Assembly (NCBI RefSeq): GCF_009617995.1
Contig: NZ_CP044129.1
Span: 1,674,001 to 1,738,000 of the forward strand
Length of the DNA: 64,000 nt
Reading direction: 5' to 3'
Source of the DNA: Halomicrobium sp. LC1Hm
GTDB taxonomy: Archaea > Halobacteriota > Halobacteria > Halobacteriales > Haloarculaceae
Positions 24,400 to 34,110 of the stretch are shown piece after piece. A program made the position numbers and the translations under genes. Every line of letters starts with the position of its first letter. Position 1 is the first letter of the stretch. The notes beneath the pieces are model-generated. The model was given only the letters and a program-made list of their open reading frames with translations, was not told the DNA's origin and ran no database searches.

Positions 24400-26107
24400 C
24401 TGCGGCCTCCCCGACGGTGTCCGACCCCAGGCGACGATCCGAGCCCGGCCCGCTGTCGAAGGCGGCGAAGTCGACGGGATGGGTCGCCGGGTCGTGGTCG
24501 CGGTTCTGCGTCGTCGCGTGCAGTGCGTAGTTGATCATCGCCTGCTGGAGCTGGTTCCCCCAGAGCGCGTGGCGCTGTCCCTTCCACCGTTCCTGTAGCA
24601 GGTCGTCCCAGGAGTCTCGAACCGTCGCCTCGTCGAACTCGGGGTGGAGCTCGCCGGCCAGGCGATGGATGCAGAAACCGCCCTGACAGTTACCCATCGA
24701 CGCTCGGGTCCGGATGCGGGTCCCGTTGAGGTCCGCGCCGGCCTGTGAGATCGCGTCCTGTACTTCCGCGCGCGTGACGCCCTCGCAGTTACACAGCACC
24801 GGGTTCGGCTCGCCGGTGCCGAGCACCTCCTCGGCCCGCGATCCCAGTCGCTCGACGCTGCGCCGGCCGATCGGCGAGCGCAGGCCGAACTCGTCCATGT
24901 AATCTCGCAGCACCGAGAACTCCTCGCTGCCGGGCAGGGGCACGTCCGCGGTCCGGCAGTCGGCGTCCATCCCGAACTTGGCGACGACGTGGTCGGCGAT
25001 CTCCTCGCCCATCATCCGGTAGGTCGTGAACTTCCCGCCGACGATGGTCGTCATCCCCGGCAGGCCGTCGCGTTCCTCGTGGTCGAGCAGGAAGTAGTCT
25101 CGCGTGATGTCGGTCGGATCTTCGCTGCCCACTTCCGGCGGTTCGTACAGCGGGCGCACGCCCCAGAACGACCGGATCGAGCGCGCGTCGGCGAGCATCG
25201 GCACCAGTTCCGAGAGCGTCTCGATCATCTGGTCGACCTCCCACTGCTCTTCCGGGTAGTCCTCCGGGTCCTCGACCTCCTCGTCGGTCGTCCCCAGTAT
25301 CGCCGTCGTCTCGTGGGGGACGATGATGTCCGCGTCGCCCTTGGGCCGACAGCGGTTGATGACGGTGTCGACCTGCCGGACGTTCATGATCGTCATGACG
25401 CCCTTCGAGGGCCGGACGGCCACGTCGAGGTCGGCCATGTCGCCGATCCGGCCGGCCCACGCGCCCGTCGCGTTGACGACGTGGTCGGCCCGGATCGTCT
25501 CCTGGCCCGACTGGACTCCGTGGACGCGCTCGCCGGACTTGGCCCCGTGTTCGACCTCGACGCCGACGATCTCGCCGCTCTCGACGAGCAGATCGGTGAC
25601 CTTCGAGTGGGTCTCGATGCGGGCACCGTGTTCCTGTGCGCTGGCGGCGTTGGCGACGACGAGGCGGAACGGATCGACCGCGCCGTCGGGGACGGAGATC
25701 GCCTTGTCGACGTCCGTCGCGAGGTGGGGCTCGCGTTCGCGTGCGCGTTCGCCGGAGATCACCTCTGCGGGGATGTCGCAGTCGGTACACCCCTGTAGTT
25801 TCTCTTCGAAGTACGATTCGGAGTCCTCTGGACGCTTGACGAACATGCCACCGGTCATCTCGACGCAGTGGCTCGCGATGTCGCGTAACACGCGATTCTC
25901 TTCGATACACTCGCGTGCGCTCTTCTGGTCGGAGACTGCGTACCGGCCGCCGCTGTGGAGCAGTCCGTGCATGCGCCCCGTCGTGCCGTGTGTGAGGTTC
26001 CCCTGCTCGACGAGGGTCACGTCGGCCCCGCGCATCGCGAGGTCTCGCGCGACGCCCGCGCCGGTCGAGCCCCCTCCGACGACGACGATTCGTGGTGTCG
26101 ATGCCAT
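24389..26107 (-). CDS. glpA: Glycerol-3-phosphate dehydrogenase, catalytic flavoprotein subunit A
   Basis: 572 residues. It oxidises sn-glycerol 3-phosphate to dihydroxyacetone phosphate. The FAD-binding motif is [38 protein letters not shown] is the catalytic-domain signature. A C-terminal BFD-like cysteine cluster ([13 protein letters not shown]...[12 protein letters not shown], about 440-490) distinguishes GlpA from the aerobic GlpD. It starts at 26107 ([13 protein letters not shown]), first gene of glpABC. The 308-base gap to the divergent receptor gene holds both promoters. Confidence 0.94.
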   Translation of the reverse strand: MASTPRIVVVGGGSTGAGVARDLAMRGADVTLVEQGNLTHGTTGRMHGLLHSGGRYAVSDQKSARECIEENRVLRDIASHCVEMTGGMFVKRPEDSESYFEEKLQGCTDCDIPAEVISGERAREREPHLATDVDKAISVPDGAVDPFRLVVANAASAQEHGARIETHSKVTDLLVESGEIVGVEVEHGAKSGERVHGVQSGQETIRADHVVNATGAWAGRIGDMADLDVAVRPSKGVMTIMNVRQVDTVINRCRPKGDADIIVPHETTAILGTTDEEVEDPEDYPEEQWEVDQMIETLSELVPMLADARSIRSFWGVRPLYEPPEVGSEDPTDITRDYFLLDHEERDGLPGMTTIVGGKFTTYRMMGEEIADHVVAKFGMDADCRTADVPLPGSEEFSVLRDYMDEFGLRSPIGRRSVERLGSRAEEVLGTGEPNPVLCNCEGVTRAEVQDAISQAGADLNGTRIRTRASMGNCQGGFCIHRLAGELHPEFDEATVRDSWDDLLQERWKGQRHALWGNQLQQAMINYALHATTQNRDHDPATHPVDFAAFDSGPGSDRRLGSDTVGEAADGD

Positions 26108-26415
26108 CTATACTCGGAGTCGTTAGATCGCCACCCACTTTACTTCACCGACGAACGGACACCGACAGTAAAACTAGTGATCGTTAACACGACTTTCGGC
26201 GCGTCGTGCGGACGATGCTCGCCGATGCCGACTGTCTCGCTTGCTCTCGGCGCTGCCGATCGGGACACGTCTCCTGCAAATCGGGCGGCTCCACCGATTT
26301 AGACACCGCCACAGCATCTTTACCTACCTTATACATCCACCAATAACTATTATGTACGTACGGTATGGATCTGACACGTGTCGTATGTTCAGCACGATCA
26401 GGAGGCGCGTTATTG
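26108..26415. promoter_or_regulatory. Divergent promoter region between glpABC and the receptor gene
   Basis: A 308-base non-coding stretch. On the plus strand TTATACATCC (26328-26337) is a likely TATA box. For glpA, a TAAAG-containing stretch lies about 30-40 bases upstream of its start. A short frame ATG 26352-TAA 26423 (23 codons, [15 protein letters not shown]...) overlaps the receptor start. I could not pick out a convincing regulator site shared with glpK. Confidence 0.5.
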
Positions 26416-28917
26416 ATGTTTAATTGGCGATCGACGAACTCGCCCGAAGCGGAGACGCGCTCGAACGGCGGTGAGGCGGTCGGAGAGGACGAACAGGCAC
26501 GAACGAGACAGGAACTCGAACGGCAACTCTCCGAGGCACGCGCGCAGCGCGACGAAGCGATCGAGGAGCGCGAACGGGTTCAGGAGACCCTGACAGCGGA
26601 ACGCGAACGGGCAGAGACACTGGAGCGTGCGATCGAGGATCTGAGTTCGGTCGTCGCGGCCAACGCCGAGGGGGACCTGACGGCGACGCCCGGCGACGCC
26701 GACGTAGCGGAAGTCTCGGAGCTGTACAGTGCGTACCGGGATCTCCTCGCCGAGTGGCGCGACACCGTCGAGACGGTCTCGGTGTTCGGCGAGCAGGTGG
26801 CGTCGTCGACCGAGCAGGTCGACGAGCGTCTCGACTCGGTGAAAGGTGCGAGTCGCGAGGTCAGCGAGGCGGTCGACGGCATCTCGTCGGGCTCCCATCG
26901 ACAGAGCGAGCGGATCAACGACATCGCCGACGAGATGGAGGCCCTCTCGGCGACGATCGAGGAGATCGCGGCCTCGGCCAACGAGGTCGCGACGGCGACC
27001 GGCGACGCCGCGGCCCAGGGCGATCAGGCCCGGTCCTCGGCGACGGAGGCCAGATCCGAGCTCGAACAGCTCGCGGCGCGCTCCTCGGAAACCGTCGAGC
27101 AGATCGAGCGGCTCAACGACCTCCTGACCGAGATCGAAGACATCGTCGAGTTCATCACCGACGTGGCCGACCAGACCAACGTTCTCGCGCTGAACGCGAA
27201 CATCGAGGCCGCCCGCGTGGGCGAGGACGGCGAGGGCTTCGGCGTCGTGGCCAGCGAGGTCAAAGAGCTCGCCAGCGAGACGAAGCGAGCGACGGCGGAG
27301 ATCGAGGACTCCATCGACCGAGTCCACGAACAGGCCGAAGCGACCGTCGAGACCGTCCACGAGACGAGCGAGAGCGTCGACCGGACACACGACACCGTCG
27401 AATCGGTGACCGACGGTCTCGAACGCGTCGTCGGGCAGGTCGAGGAGATCGACACGAGTATCCAGGAGATCGACGAGGCCACCGACAGTCAGGCAGAGTC
27501 CACCCAGGAGATCGTCTCGATGGTCAACGCCGTCGGCGACATCAGTGACGACACCGCCTCCGACGCCGAGGTCGCGGCGACGGCAGCCCGGACACAGACG
27601 ACCGAGCTGGCCGAGGTGTCGACGCGCGTCTCGACGCTGGCCGAGCGGGCTGGCACGCTCGAATCGACGTTCAACGACTACGAGCTCGCCGACGAGACGA
27701 CGGACGAAGACGCGACCGTCGTGGAGTTCTGGCACGCGATGGGCGGCGAGAAGGGGCTGTTGCTGGAGGAACTGGCCCGTGAGTTCGAGGCCCAGACCGA
27801 CGGCATCGTGATTTCGCTGTCGTCGAAAGGGAGCTACCGCGGGACGCTCGACGCGGCACTGACGGCCGCCGAGAACGGATCGCCGCCGGCGATCGCACAG
27901 ATATTCGAGATCGGGACCACGCGAGCGCGCGACAGCGGCCAGTTCGTGCCGGTCGAACAACTGCTCTCCCGAGAACACGTCGATTCGCTCCTCGACCCGG
28001 TGGCGAACTACTACCGGTTCGACGGGACGTTGCACTCGCTCCCGTTCAACGCCTCGAACCCGGTCCTGGTGTACAACCGCGAGGCGTTCGAGCGCGCGGG
28101 ACTCGATCCCGACCGGCCGCCCGAGACGCTCTCGGCGGTGCGAGACGCCTCGGAACGCCTCGTCGACGCTGGCGTCTCCGAGTACGGCATCACGTTCGCG
28201 AACTACTCGTGGTTCGTCGAACAGTGGTTCGCGGAAGCGAACGAGCCGCTGGTCGACAACGACAACGGACGCGCCGGACGACCGACGACGGCGAACCTCG
28301 GGAGTCAGTTCGGCCAGTCGCTGTTCGAGTGGTGGCGCGACATGTCCGAATCGGGCTATCACTACGACCCCGGCATCGAGGCGCGAGGCGCTGCCAGAAC
28401 CGCGTTCCACGACGGAGACGCCGCGATGCTCATCGGATCGACATCCTCGCTGACGGGGATCGAGTCGGGCGCGGCGTTCCCGGTCGGAACGGGGCGATTC
28501 CCGGTGCTCGACGACAGGACGGGCGTGCTGGTCGGCGGCGCGTCGCTGTGGGTCGGTGCCGACCACTCGACGGCCGTCCACGACGCGGTCGGCGAGTTCC
28601 TGACCTGGCTCACTCGGCCCGCACAACAGCAGCGCTGGCACCGCGAGACCGGCTACTTCCCGGTCCACGAAGGGGCGATTCCGGAACTACGGGCGTCGGG
28701 GTGGTTCGAGGAGAACACCCACTACGCGACGGCACTGGACCAGCTGATGGAAACGACCGACACGATCGGGACCCGCGGAGCGCAGATCGGCCCGTTCGAC
28801 ACGGTTCGGACGATCATCGAGGAGGGCGTCGAACGGCTGTACACCGCAGACTCGACGGCCGAGACGCTGGAATCGATCGACGAGCAGATCGCGGCGACGC
28901 TGGACTCGTACCAGTAG
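26416..28917 (+). CDS. Soluble chemoreceptor (MCP) fused to a UgpB-like glycerol-3-phosphate binding domain
   Basis: 833 residues. Residues 1-80 are a coiled coil and 80-110 a HAMP-like remnant (AEGDLTATP). Residues 110-425 are an MCP signalling hairpin with the canonical tip [20 protein letters not shown] and [20 protein letters not shown] (about 250-285). Residues 434-833 match UgpB along its length: [49 protein letters not shown]-like VGGASLWVG and [14 protein letters not shown]. There is no signal peptide or transmembrane segment, so both parts are cytosolic. A GGAGG ten bases before the ATG at 26416 supports this start; an in-frame ATG at 26365 would add 17 residues. It sits between glpABC and glpK, so it may report glycerol phosphate to CheA. 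Confidence 0.88.
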   Translation: MFNWRSTNSPEAETRSNGGEAVGEDEQARTRQELERQLSEARAQRDEAIEERERVQETLTAERERAETLERAIEDLSSVVAANAEGDLTATPGDADVAEVSELYSAYRDLLAEWRDTVETVSVFGEQVASSTEQVDERLDSVKGASREVSEAVDGISSGSHRQSERINDIADEMEALSATIEEIAASANEVATATGDAAAQGDQARSSATEARSELEQLAARSSETVEQIERLNDLLTEIEDIVEFITDVADQTNVLALNANIEAARVGEDGEGFGVVASEVKELASETKRATAEIEDSIDRVHEQAEATVETVHETSESVDRTHDTVESVTDGLERVVGQVEEIDTSIQEIDEATDSQAESTQEIVSMVNAVGDISDDTASDAEVAATAARTQTTELAEVSTRVSTLAERAGTLESTFNDYELADETTDEDATVVEFWHAMGGEKGLLLEELAREFEAQTDGIVISLSSKGSYRGTLDAALTAAENGSPPAIAQIFEIGTTRARDSGQFVPVEQLLSREHVDSLLDPVANYYRFDGTLHSLPFNASNPVLVYNREAFERAGLDPDRPPETLSAVRDASERLVDAGVSEYGITFANYSWFVEQWFAEANEPLVDNDNGRAGRPTTANLGSQFGQSLFEWWRDMSESGYHYDPGIEARGAARTAFHDGDAAMLIGSTSSLTGIESGAAFPVGTGRFPVLDDRTGVLVGGASLWVGADHSTAVHDAVGEFLTWLTRPAQQQRWHRETGYFPVHEGAIPELRASGWFEENTHYATALDQLMETTDTIGTRGAQIGPFDTVRTIIEEGVERLYTADSTAETLESIDEQIAATLDSYQ

Positions 28918-29012
28918 CGGTCGTTTCTGCGGATGATTTACTGACGGTTCGACAGCGCCAGTAACATTTATAATGATTGCCTATGTTGTTTATCGATAGA
29001 GCGGAACAGCAG

Positions 29013-29018
29013 ATAAAG
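29013..29018 (+). promoter_or_regulatory. TATA box for glpK
   Basis: ATAAAG is centred about 27 bases before the glpK ATG (29043), consistent with a leaderless transcript. Upstream, AACAT and ATGTT arms (28962-28990 region) surround an A/T-rich stretch that might bind a regulator. Confidence 0.4.
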
Positions 29019-29042
29019 TTTCGCCCCACGGAGTACACAACG

Positions 29043-30575
29043 ATGTCAGACACATACGTCGGTGCGATCGATCAGGGAACGACCGGTACCCGCTTCATGG
29101 TGTTCGACCACAGCGGCAGCGTCGTCGCCAACTCGTACGAACAGCACGAACAGATCTATCCGGAGCCCGGGTGGGTCGAACACGATCCGACCGAGATCTG
29201 GGAGAACACGAAGGCCGTCGTCACTGCTGGCCTCGACGCCGCCGACCTCGATGCCACCCAGCTCGAGGCGATCGGGATCACGAACCAGCGAGAGACCACG
29301 ATCGTGTGGGACAAAGAGACCGGGCGGCCGATCCACAACGCGCTGGTGTGGCAGGACCGACGGACGACCGACCGCGTCGAGGAACTGGAGGAAGCGGGCA
29401 AGATCGAGATGATCCGCGAGAAGACCGGGCTGGAGGCCGACGCCTACTTCTCGGCGACCAAGACGGAGTGGATTCTCGACAACGCCGAACCCCTCAAGCT
29501 GGAGAGCTCCCGCACGCGAGACCTCCGTGAGCGTGCCCGCGACGGCGAACTCCTGATGGGGACGATCGACTCGTGGCTGATCTACAACCTCACGGGCAAC
29601 CACATCACCGACGTGACCAACGCCTCCCGGACGATGCTCTACGACATCGAGGGGCTGTCCTGGGACGCGGAACTCCTCGAAGAGTTCGGCGTTCCCGAAG
29701 CGATGCTGCCCGAAGTGCGACCGTCCTCCGACGAGGCGACGTACGGAACCACCGACTCCGACGGGTTCCTCGGTGCCGAAGTCCCCGTCGCCGGTGCCCT
29801 GGGCGATCAGCAGGCCGCCCTGTTCGGTCAAACCTGCTTCGACGCCGGCGACGCCAAGAACACCTACGGCACGGGCTCGTTCTACCTCATGAACACCGGC
29901 GAGGAGGCCGTCGAGTCCGATCACGGGCTCCTCACCACGATCGGCTTCCAGATGTCCGGCGAACCCGTCCAGTACGCACTGGAGGGGTCGATCTTCATCA
30001 CGGGCGCGGCGATCGAGTGGCTCGAAGACGTCGACCTCATAAAGAACGCCGCACAGACCGCCGAGCTCGCCCGCTCGGTCGAGTCGACAGACGGCGTGTA
30101 CATGGTGCCGGCCTTCACCGGGCTCGGTGCGCCACACTGGGACGGGCGCGCACGCGGGACGATCGTCGGCATGACCCGCGGGACCCGGAAAGAGCACATC
30201 GTCCGTGCGACGCTCGAATCCATCGCGTACCAGACCCGAGACATCGCCGAGGCGATGGAAGCCGACTCCGGCGTCGAGACGACGACGCTGCGCGTCGACG
30301 GTGGGGCCGTCAAGAACAACTTCCTCTGTCAGCTCCAGTCCGACATCATCCAGACGGAGATCTCGCGTCCGGAAGTCGACGAGACGACCGCGCTCGGTTC
30401 GGCTTACGCCGCCGGCCTCGCCGTCGGCTACTGGGACACGATCGACGAGCTGCGGGACAACTGGCAGGTCGACCGCAACTTCGAGCCAGAGATGGCACCG
30501 GAGCAGGCAGACAAGATGTACGGACGCTGGGACGACGCCGTCGAGCGTTCCCGAGACTGGGCACAAGAGGAATAG
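29043..30575 (+). CDS. glpK: Glycerol kinase
   Basis: 510 residues of the FGGY family; it phosphorylates glycerol with ATP. It begins MSDTYVGAIDQGTTGTRFMV with the phosphate-binding GTTGTR. NQRETTIVWDKETGRPIHNA and WQDRRT are the glycerol-binding region. GALGDQQAALFGQTCFDAGD contains the catalytic Asp, and RVDGGAVKNNFLCQLQSDI is the second FGGY signature. ATG 29043 is preferred to the open frame upstream. Three bases separate it from the permease gene, so the two are co-transcribed. Confidence 0.96.
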   Translation: MSDTYVGAIDQGTTGTRFMVFDHSGSVVANSYEQHEQIYPEPGWVEHDPTEIWENTKAVVTAGLDAADLDATQLEAIGITNQRETTIVWDKETGRPIHNALVWQDRRTTDRVEELEEAGKIEMIREKTGLEADAYFSATKTEWILDNAEPLKLESSRTRDLRERARDGELLMGTIDSWLIYNLTGNHITDVTNASRTMLYDIEGLSWDAELLEEFGVPEAMLPEVRPSSDEATYGTTDSDGFLGAEVPVAGALGDQQAALFGQTCFDAGDAKNTYGTGSFYLMNTGEEAVESDHGLLTTIGFQMSGEPVQYALEGSIFITGAAIEWLEDVDLIKNAAQTAELARSVESTDGVYMVPAFTGLGAPHWDGRARGTIVGMTRGTRKEHIVRATLESIAYQTRDIAEAMEADSGVETTTLRVDGGAVKNNFLCQLQSDIIQTEISRPEVDETTALGSAYAAGLAVGYWDTIDELRDNWQVDRNFEPEMAPEQADKMYGRWDDAVERSRDWAQEE

Positions 30576-30578
30576 AGG

Positions 30579-31664
30579 ATGCTCGACCCCCTCCTGCAGC
30601 TGCCGATCATTGACATCACCGCCGAGCGGTTCGCCACCCTGCTCATCGCGGCACTGGCCGGCGGTGCGTTCGGTGCCGCCCTGGGTGCGCTGCCGTCGTT
30701 CGTCTTCACGGGGTTCGTCGTGTTCCTCGGCGAGGGAATCGAGATTCTCCAGCGAGAGATCGGGACTCTTCCGGACGTTCCGGACGGCGAGCTGGCTGCG
30801 GGCATCACCGGCGTCATCGGCTTCGGGATGGTCACTGGCCCGCACGTCGCCTTCGCTGGCGGCGTCGCCGCTGCGGCCTACGCCGGGAAGAAGTACCCCG
30901 AGATGGAACCGGCCGGCTGGGACTACCACTTCGGGAAGAACATCACCTTCGCCCACGGCACCAAGCCGGACGTGCTGGCGGTCGGGGCAGTGTTCGGTGC
31001 CCTCGGGATGATCATCACCCGCGTCATGGGCGGGATCGGCTTCCCGACCGACAACATCGCGCTGTCGGTCGTCGCGACGGCGTTCATCGCTCGCCTCGTC
31101 TTCGGCTACCCGCTGGTCGGCAAGGTGGCCGGATCGAGCCTGCTCGACATGTCGCCGTTCGAGCGCGAGGAACCGCGCCGGATGGCCGACGGCGGCGAAG
31201 TTCCGGCCGAGCACGAAGGGCGACTGGCGACCGAGCCGTGGCTCCCCCACCAGTACAAGTGGTCGGGCGTCACCGTGATCGGACTGGTCACCGGCGTCCT
31301 GGCGGGCTACATCTGGCTGGAGACCGGGAGCGTCTTCCTCAGCTACGGCATCTCGGCGGCGAGCCTGCTCTTCCTCGCCCTCGGGATCGAGAAGATTCCC
31401 GTCACACACCACATGACGCTGGTCGGTGCCGTCGGTGCGGTCCTCGCGGCCGACGTGATCGCGAGCCCGCCGGTGATCCTGCTGGTAGCGGCCCTGTTCG
31501 GCGCGATCAGTGCGCTCCTCGGCGAGGTGACCCAGCGACTGTTCTACTCGCACTCGGGCACCCACGTCGACCCACCCGCGATGGCGATCGCGATCGCGAT
31601 GCTGGCAGTCGGCGTCCTCTATCTGGTGAACGTCCTCCCGAACGCCGGCTACCTCGGACTCTGA
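30579..31664 (+). CDS. Putative glycerol permease, haloarchaeal multi-pass membrane protein next to glpK
   Basis: 361 residues with about eight hydrophobic segments in two repeated-looking halves (10-35, 65-95, 135-190 and 225-350). It lacks the NPA boxes of aquaglyceroporins, so it is not a GlpF homolog. The same neighbour is found beside glpK in other haloarchaeal glycerol operons, where it is thought to be the transporter (from memory; the symbol glpX used there clashes with the bacterial phosphatase). It starts three bases after glpK stops. Confidence 0.65.
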   Translation: MLDPLLQLPIIDITAERFATLLIAALAGGAFGAALGALPSFVFTGFVVFLGEGIEILQREIGTLPDVPDGELAAGITGVIGFGMVTGPHVAFAGGVAAAAYAGKKYPEMEPAGWDYHFGKNITFAHGTKPDVLAVGAVFGALGMIITRVMGGIGFPTDNIALSVVATAFIARLVFGYPLVGKVAGSSLLDMSPFEREEPRRMADGGEVPAEHEGRLATEPWLPHQYKWSGVTVIGLVTGVLAGYIWLETGSVFLSYGISAASLLFLALGIEKIPVTHHMTLVGAVGAVLAADVIASPPVILLVAALFGAISALLGEVTQRLFYSHSGTHVDPPAMAIAIAMLAVGVLYLVNVLPNAGYLGL

Positions 31665-31815
31665 TCGCGACATCGACAGGAGAGATGGCACAGCTATCCA
31701 CCCGGTTCGGCCGACGCGCTCGTCGTCCGACCGATGGGGACGACCGGACACCGGATAACCCGGGTCCTTTTAATAGTGTAGACGATATCACTCACAACGC
31801 CTCCCAGGATCGCTC

Positions 31816-32994
31816 ATGGATATCGACGCGAGAATAAAACGACGACAGCGCCGGGGCGGTGGGCCCCGACTGATCCAGGACTACGAATCGCTGTCCCCGG
31901 TCGCACACATCGACGATCCGTCGGATCGGGGCCCGGTCTTCGAGCGACTGCTCGATCACCTCGATCCGGTGTTCGACGGCCGCTTACCACCCAACGCCTA
32001 CGTTTCGGGCCCGTTCGGCTCCGGGAAGTCGGCGATCGTGACGGCACTGTTCTCGCGACTCGGCCGGCTCTCGACCGAACAGCGGTCGGTCATTCACACG
32101 AGTACCCGCGCGGCAGCGCCGCCCTCTCCTGAGTTCGTCTATGTCGATCTGCGTGAGACGACGAGTCGGTTCGCGTTCTACCACCGCGTGCTCGACGGAC
32201 TCGTCGACGACCGCGTTCCCGAACACGGGATCAGCACCTCGGAGCTTCGCCGTCGGCTCCACGAGATGCTCGGAGCCGCGAGCATCGGCGTCGTGATCGC
32301 CGTCGATCACGTCGGCGAGCAGGGCAGCACCGACGCCGAGGCGCTGATCGACCTCTTCGCGGGGCTGCCCAGCAACGTGAGCTGGCTGGCGATCGGACGA
32401 GACGACCCCGAAGAGACACTGTTGACCGAGTACACGGCGACGACGATCCCGGTCGAACCGTACCGTCGACAGATGCTCGTCGACGTGTTGATGACGCGCG
32501 CCTCGGACGGACTCGCTCCCCAGGTGCTGAGCCACGAACAGGCCCGTACGATCGCCGAGTGGGCGGACGGCAACGCACACGACGCGCTGGCGGCGCTGTT
32601 TATCGCGGCCGACGACGCGAGTCAACGGGAGGGGACGCGAGTCGGCCAGGACGACGTCGAGGCCGCAATCGAGCAGATCCCACGGCCCTCGGTGTCGCTG
32701 GCGAGAGTGCTCGCGCTGCCAGACAACAAACAGCGCGTCCTGCGAGAAGTCGTCGAACTCGATTCGGCCGAGCGTGCGTCCGTCACCGCGACCACGGAGG
32801 CGATCGCCGCGAAAGCGACCGTCGACCTCTCGGCGGGAACGGTCAAGCGGTACCTCTACGAGATGGCCGAAGGCGGAATCGTCGAACGCGTCCAGTCCGG
32901 CCTCGAAAGCGGGAAGGGGCGACCGCCCAGCCGCGTGGAGCTGCGCTTCCCACCGGCGGCGTTTCGCCGCCTCTACGACCTGGAACGGGGCTGA
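31816..32994 (+). CDS. Orc1/Cdc6-family AAA+ ATPase paralog
   Basis: 392 residues. A short basic N-terminus precedes LSPVAHIDDPSDRGPVFERL and Walker A GPFGSGKSAIVTA (about 63-75). The Walker B position reads IGVVIAVDHVGEQGS, so the usual Asp-Glu is Asp-His. Sensor-1 is AIGRDDPEET. The C-terminus (about 290-385) has the winged-helix of Cdc6 (TVDLSAGTVKRYLYEMAEGG). The altered Walker B suggests weak or no ATP hydrolysis. It has its own TATA-like box (TTTTAATAG near 31770) and no origin-type repeats in the 150 bases upstream that I can recognise. Confidence 0.8.
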   Translation: MDIDARIKRRQRRGGGPRLIQDYESLSPVAHIDDPSDRGPVFERLLDHLDPVFDGRLPPNAYVSGPFGSGKSAIVTALFSRLGRLSTEQRSVIHTSTRAAAPPSPEFVYVDLRETTSRFAFYHRVLDGLVDDRVPEHGISTSELRRRLHEMLGAASIGVVIAVDHVGEQGSTDAEALIDLFAGLPSNVSWLAIGRDDPEETLLTEYTATTIPVEPYRRQMLVDVLMTRASDGLAPQVLSHEQARTIAEWADGNAHDALAALFIAADDASQREGTRVGQDDVEAAIEQIPRPSVSLARVLALPDNKQRVLREVVELDSAERASVTATTEAIAAKATVDLSAGTVKRYLYEMAEGGIVERVQSGLESGKGRPPSRVELRFPPAAFRRLYDLERG

Positions 32995-33006
32995 CCGCCC
33001 CGACGA

Positions 33007-33969
33007 TTACCGCTCGCCGGTGCCGTCGGTGATCGCCGAGGCAAGCGCGCCCATGACGACGATGTCTTCGCCCAGCGTCGTGAGCTTCACGTCCGGGATG
33101 TTTCCGAACACCATCTCCGAGAGTTCGTCTCTGATCGGGTCGAGGACGGCGTCGGGGTTGTTCAGCGCCACTGCGCCACCGACGTAGACCACGAGCGGGG
33201 CGTACGCCTGGACGACGTTTGCGATCCCGATGGCGTTGAGGTGGCCGACCTGCCCGATGACGTACTGTGCGAAGTCGTCGCCGTCCCGCGCGCGGTCGAA
33301 CACGTCCGCCGCGTCGAAGTCGCCGCTCTCGATCGGGAGCGCCGTCTCCATCCCGTCTTCCGTGTGGAGCTGCATCGCGTACTTCGGGATGTTGTTGCCC
33401 GAACAGTACGCCTCCCAGTGGCCGTCCGAGCCACAGCCACACGTCATCACGCCGGCCGGGTCGAGGGTCATGTGCCCGACCTCACCGGCGTTGCCGTCCC
33501 AGCCGTCGACGACGTTGCCGTCGACGGCGACGCCGGCACCGATCCCCGAGGAGATCGTCAGGTACACCATATCGTCGGGGTTTCGGTCAGAGAAGAAGCG
33601 TTCGCCGATCACCCCGGCGTTGGTGTCGTTGTGCAGATACACGCGTTCCGAGTCGATCAGGTTGCCGACGGGGCCGGTCAGCGGGATCCGACCGATGGAA
33701 TCCGGGAGGTTCGCTGGCCCCTCGACGATCCCCTCGGCGAGATCCAGCGGTCCGATCGATCCGATACCGGCGGCGACGACGGAACTTGGCGATACGTCGG
33801 CGTCGTCACAGGCGTTGCGGAGACAGTCGAGGATCGCCTCGGTGACGGCGATCCCGTTCGGCCCTCGCGGTGTGGCCTGCGTATCTGACCCGAGTTCGCG
33901 GGCGGACTCGTCGCCGACGACAACGCGGATGTTCGTCGCGCCGAGATCCACCCCTGCGTATGCGGCCAT
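33007..33969 (-). CDS. ROK-family sugar kinase (probable glucokinase)
   Basis: 320 residues. It begins YAGVDLGATNIRVVVGDES, the ATP phosphate-1 loop of ROK kinases. VYLHNDTNAGVIGERFFSDR carries the catalytic Asp. The zinc motif reads GHMTLDP...CGCGSDGHWEAYCSG: two of the usual Cys residues and the Glu are there, while GHW replaces the common GCW/GCL. TATA-like TAAGTA lies 28 bases upstream. It fits glucose phosphorylation beside pyruvate kinase and KDG kinase, but fructose or N-acetyl sugars cannot be excluded. Confidence 0.82.
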   Translation of the reverse strand: MAAYAGVDLGATNIRVVVGDESARELGSDTQATPRGPNGIAVTEAILDCLRNACDDADVSPSSVVAAGIGSIGPLDLAEGIVEGPANLPDSIGRIPLTGPVGNLIDSERVYLHNDTNAGVIGERFFSDRNPDDMVYLTISSGIGAGVAVDGNVVDGWDGNAGEVGHMTLDPAGVMTCGCGSDGHWEAYCSGNNIPKYAMQLHTEDGMETALPIESGDFDAADVFDRARDGDDFAQYVIGQVGHLNAIGIANVVQAYAPLVVYVGGAVALNNPDAVLDPIRDELSEMVFGNIPDVKLTTLGEDIVVMGALASAITDGTGER

Positions 33970-33994
33970 GATATTGGATGGGTGAACCCTTCGA

Positions 33995-34000
33995 TACTTA
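33995..34000 (-). promoter_or_regulatory. TATA box for the ROK kinase gene
   Basis: TAAGTA on the minus strand is centred 28 bases upstream of the ATG at 33969, predicting a leaderless transcript. It begins about 15 bases from a family I element, so the element lies directly upstream of the promoter. Confidence 0.45.
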
Positions 34001-34014
34001 ACTGCACATATTCA

Positions 34015-34091
34015 CACTGCCGGCTGTCTCTCTGTGACGCATTTTCCCATCTCGGGTTGCCAATACCGTAAGGCAGCGACGGCCAGCGGTG
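34015..34091. repeat. Family I palindromic element, diverged copy g (77 bp)
   Basis: The left end is CACTGCCGGCTGT and the right end ACGGCCAGCGGTG (against ACAGCCGGCAGTA), with direct TCA flanks at 34012-34014 and 34092-34094. The inner stem is largely lost. Immediately after the right TCA another end-like CTGCCGGCT occurs, perhaps a remnant of a second insertion. It lies between the pyk stop and the ROK kinase promoter. Confidence 0.65.
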
Positions 34092-34110
34092 TCACTGCCG
34101 GCTCGTGTCG

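Noticed and set aside
26410-28668. A 752-codon frame antisense to the MCP-UgpB fusion
   Set aside because: Composition (Val/Leu/Arg repeats) is that of a shadow frame; the plus strand has full MCP and UgpB motifs.
29046-31751. A 901-codon frame antisense to glpK and the permease
   Set aside because: It spans two well-supported plus-strand genes and their junction and shows no domain.
31665-31815. Replication origin next to the Orc1/Cdc6 gene
   Set aside because: I found no repeated ORB-like motif in this gap; the A/T-rich part is explained by the promoter.
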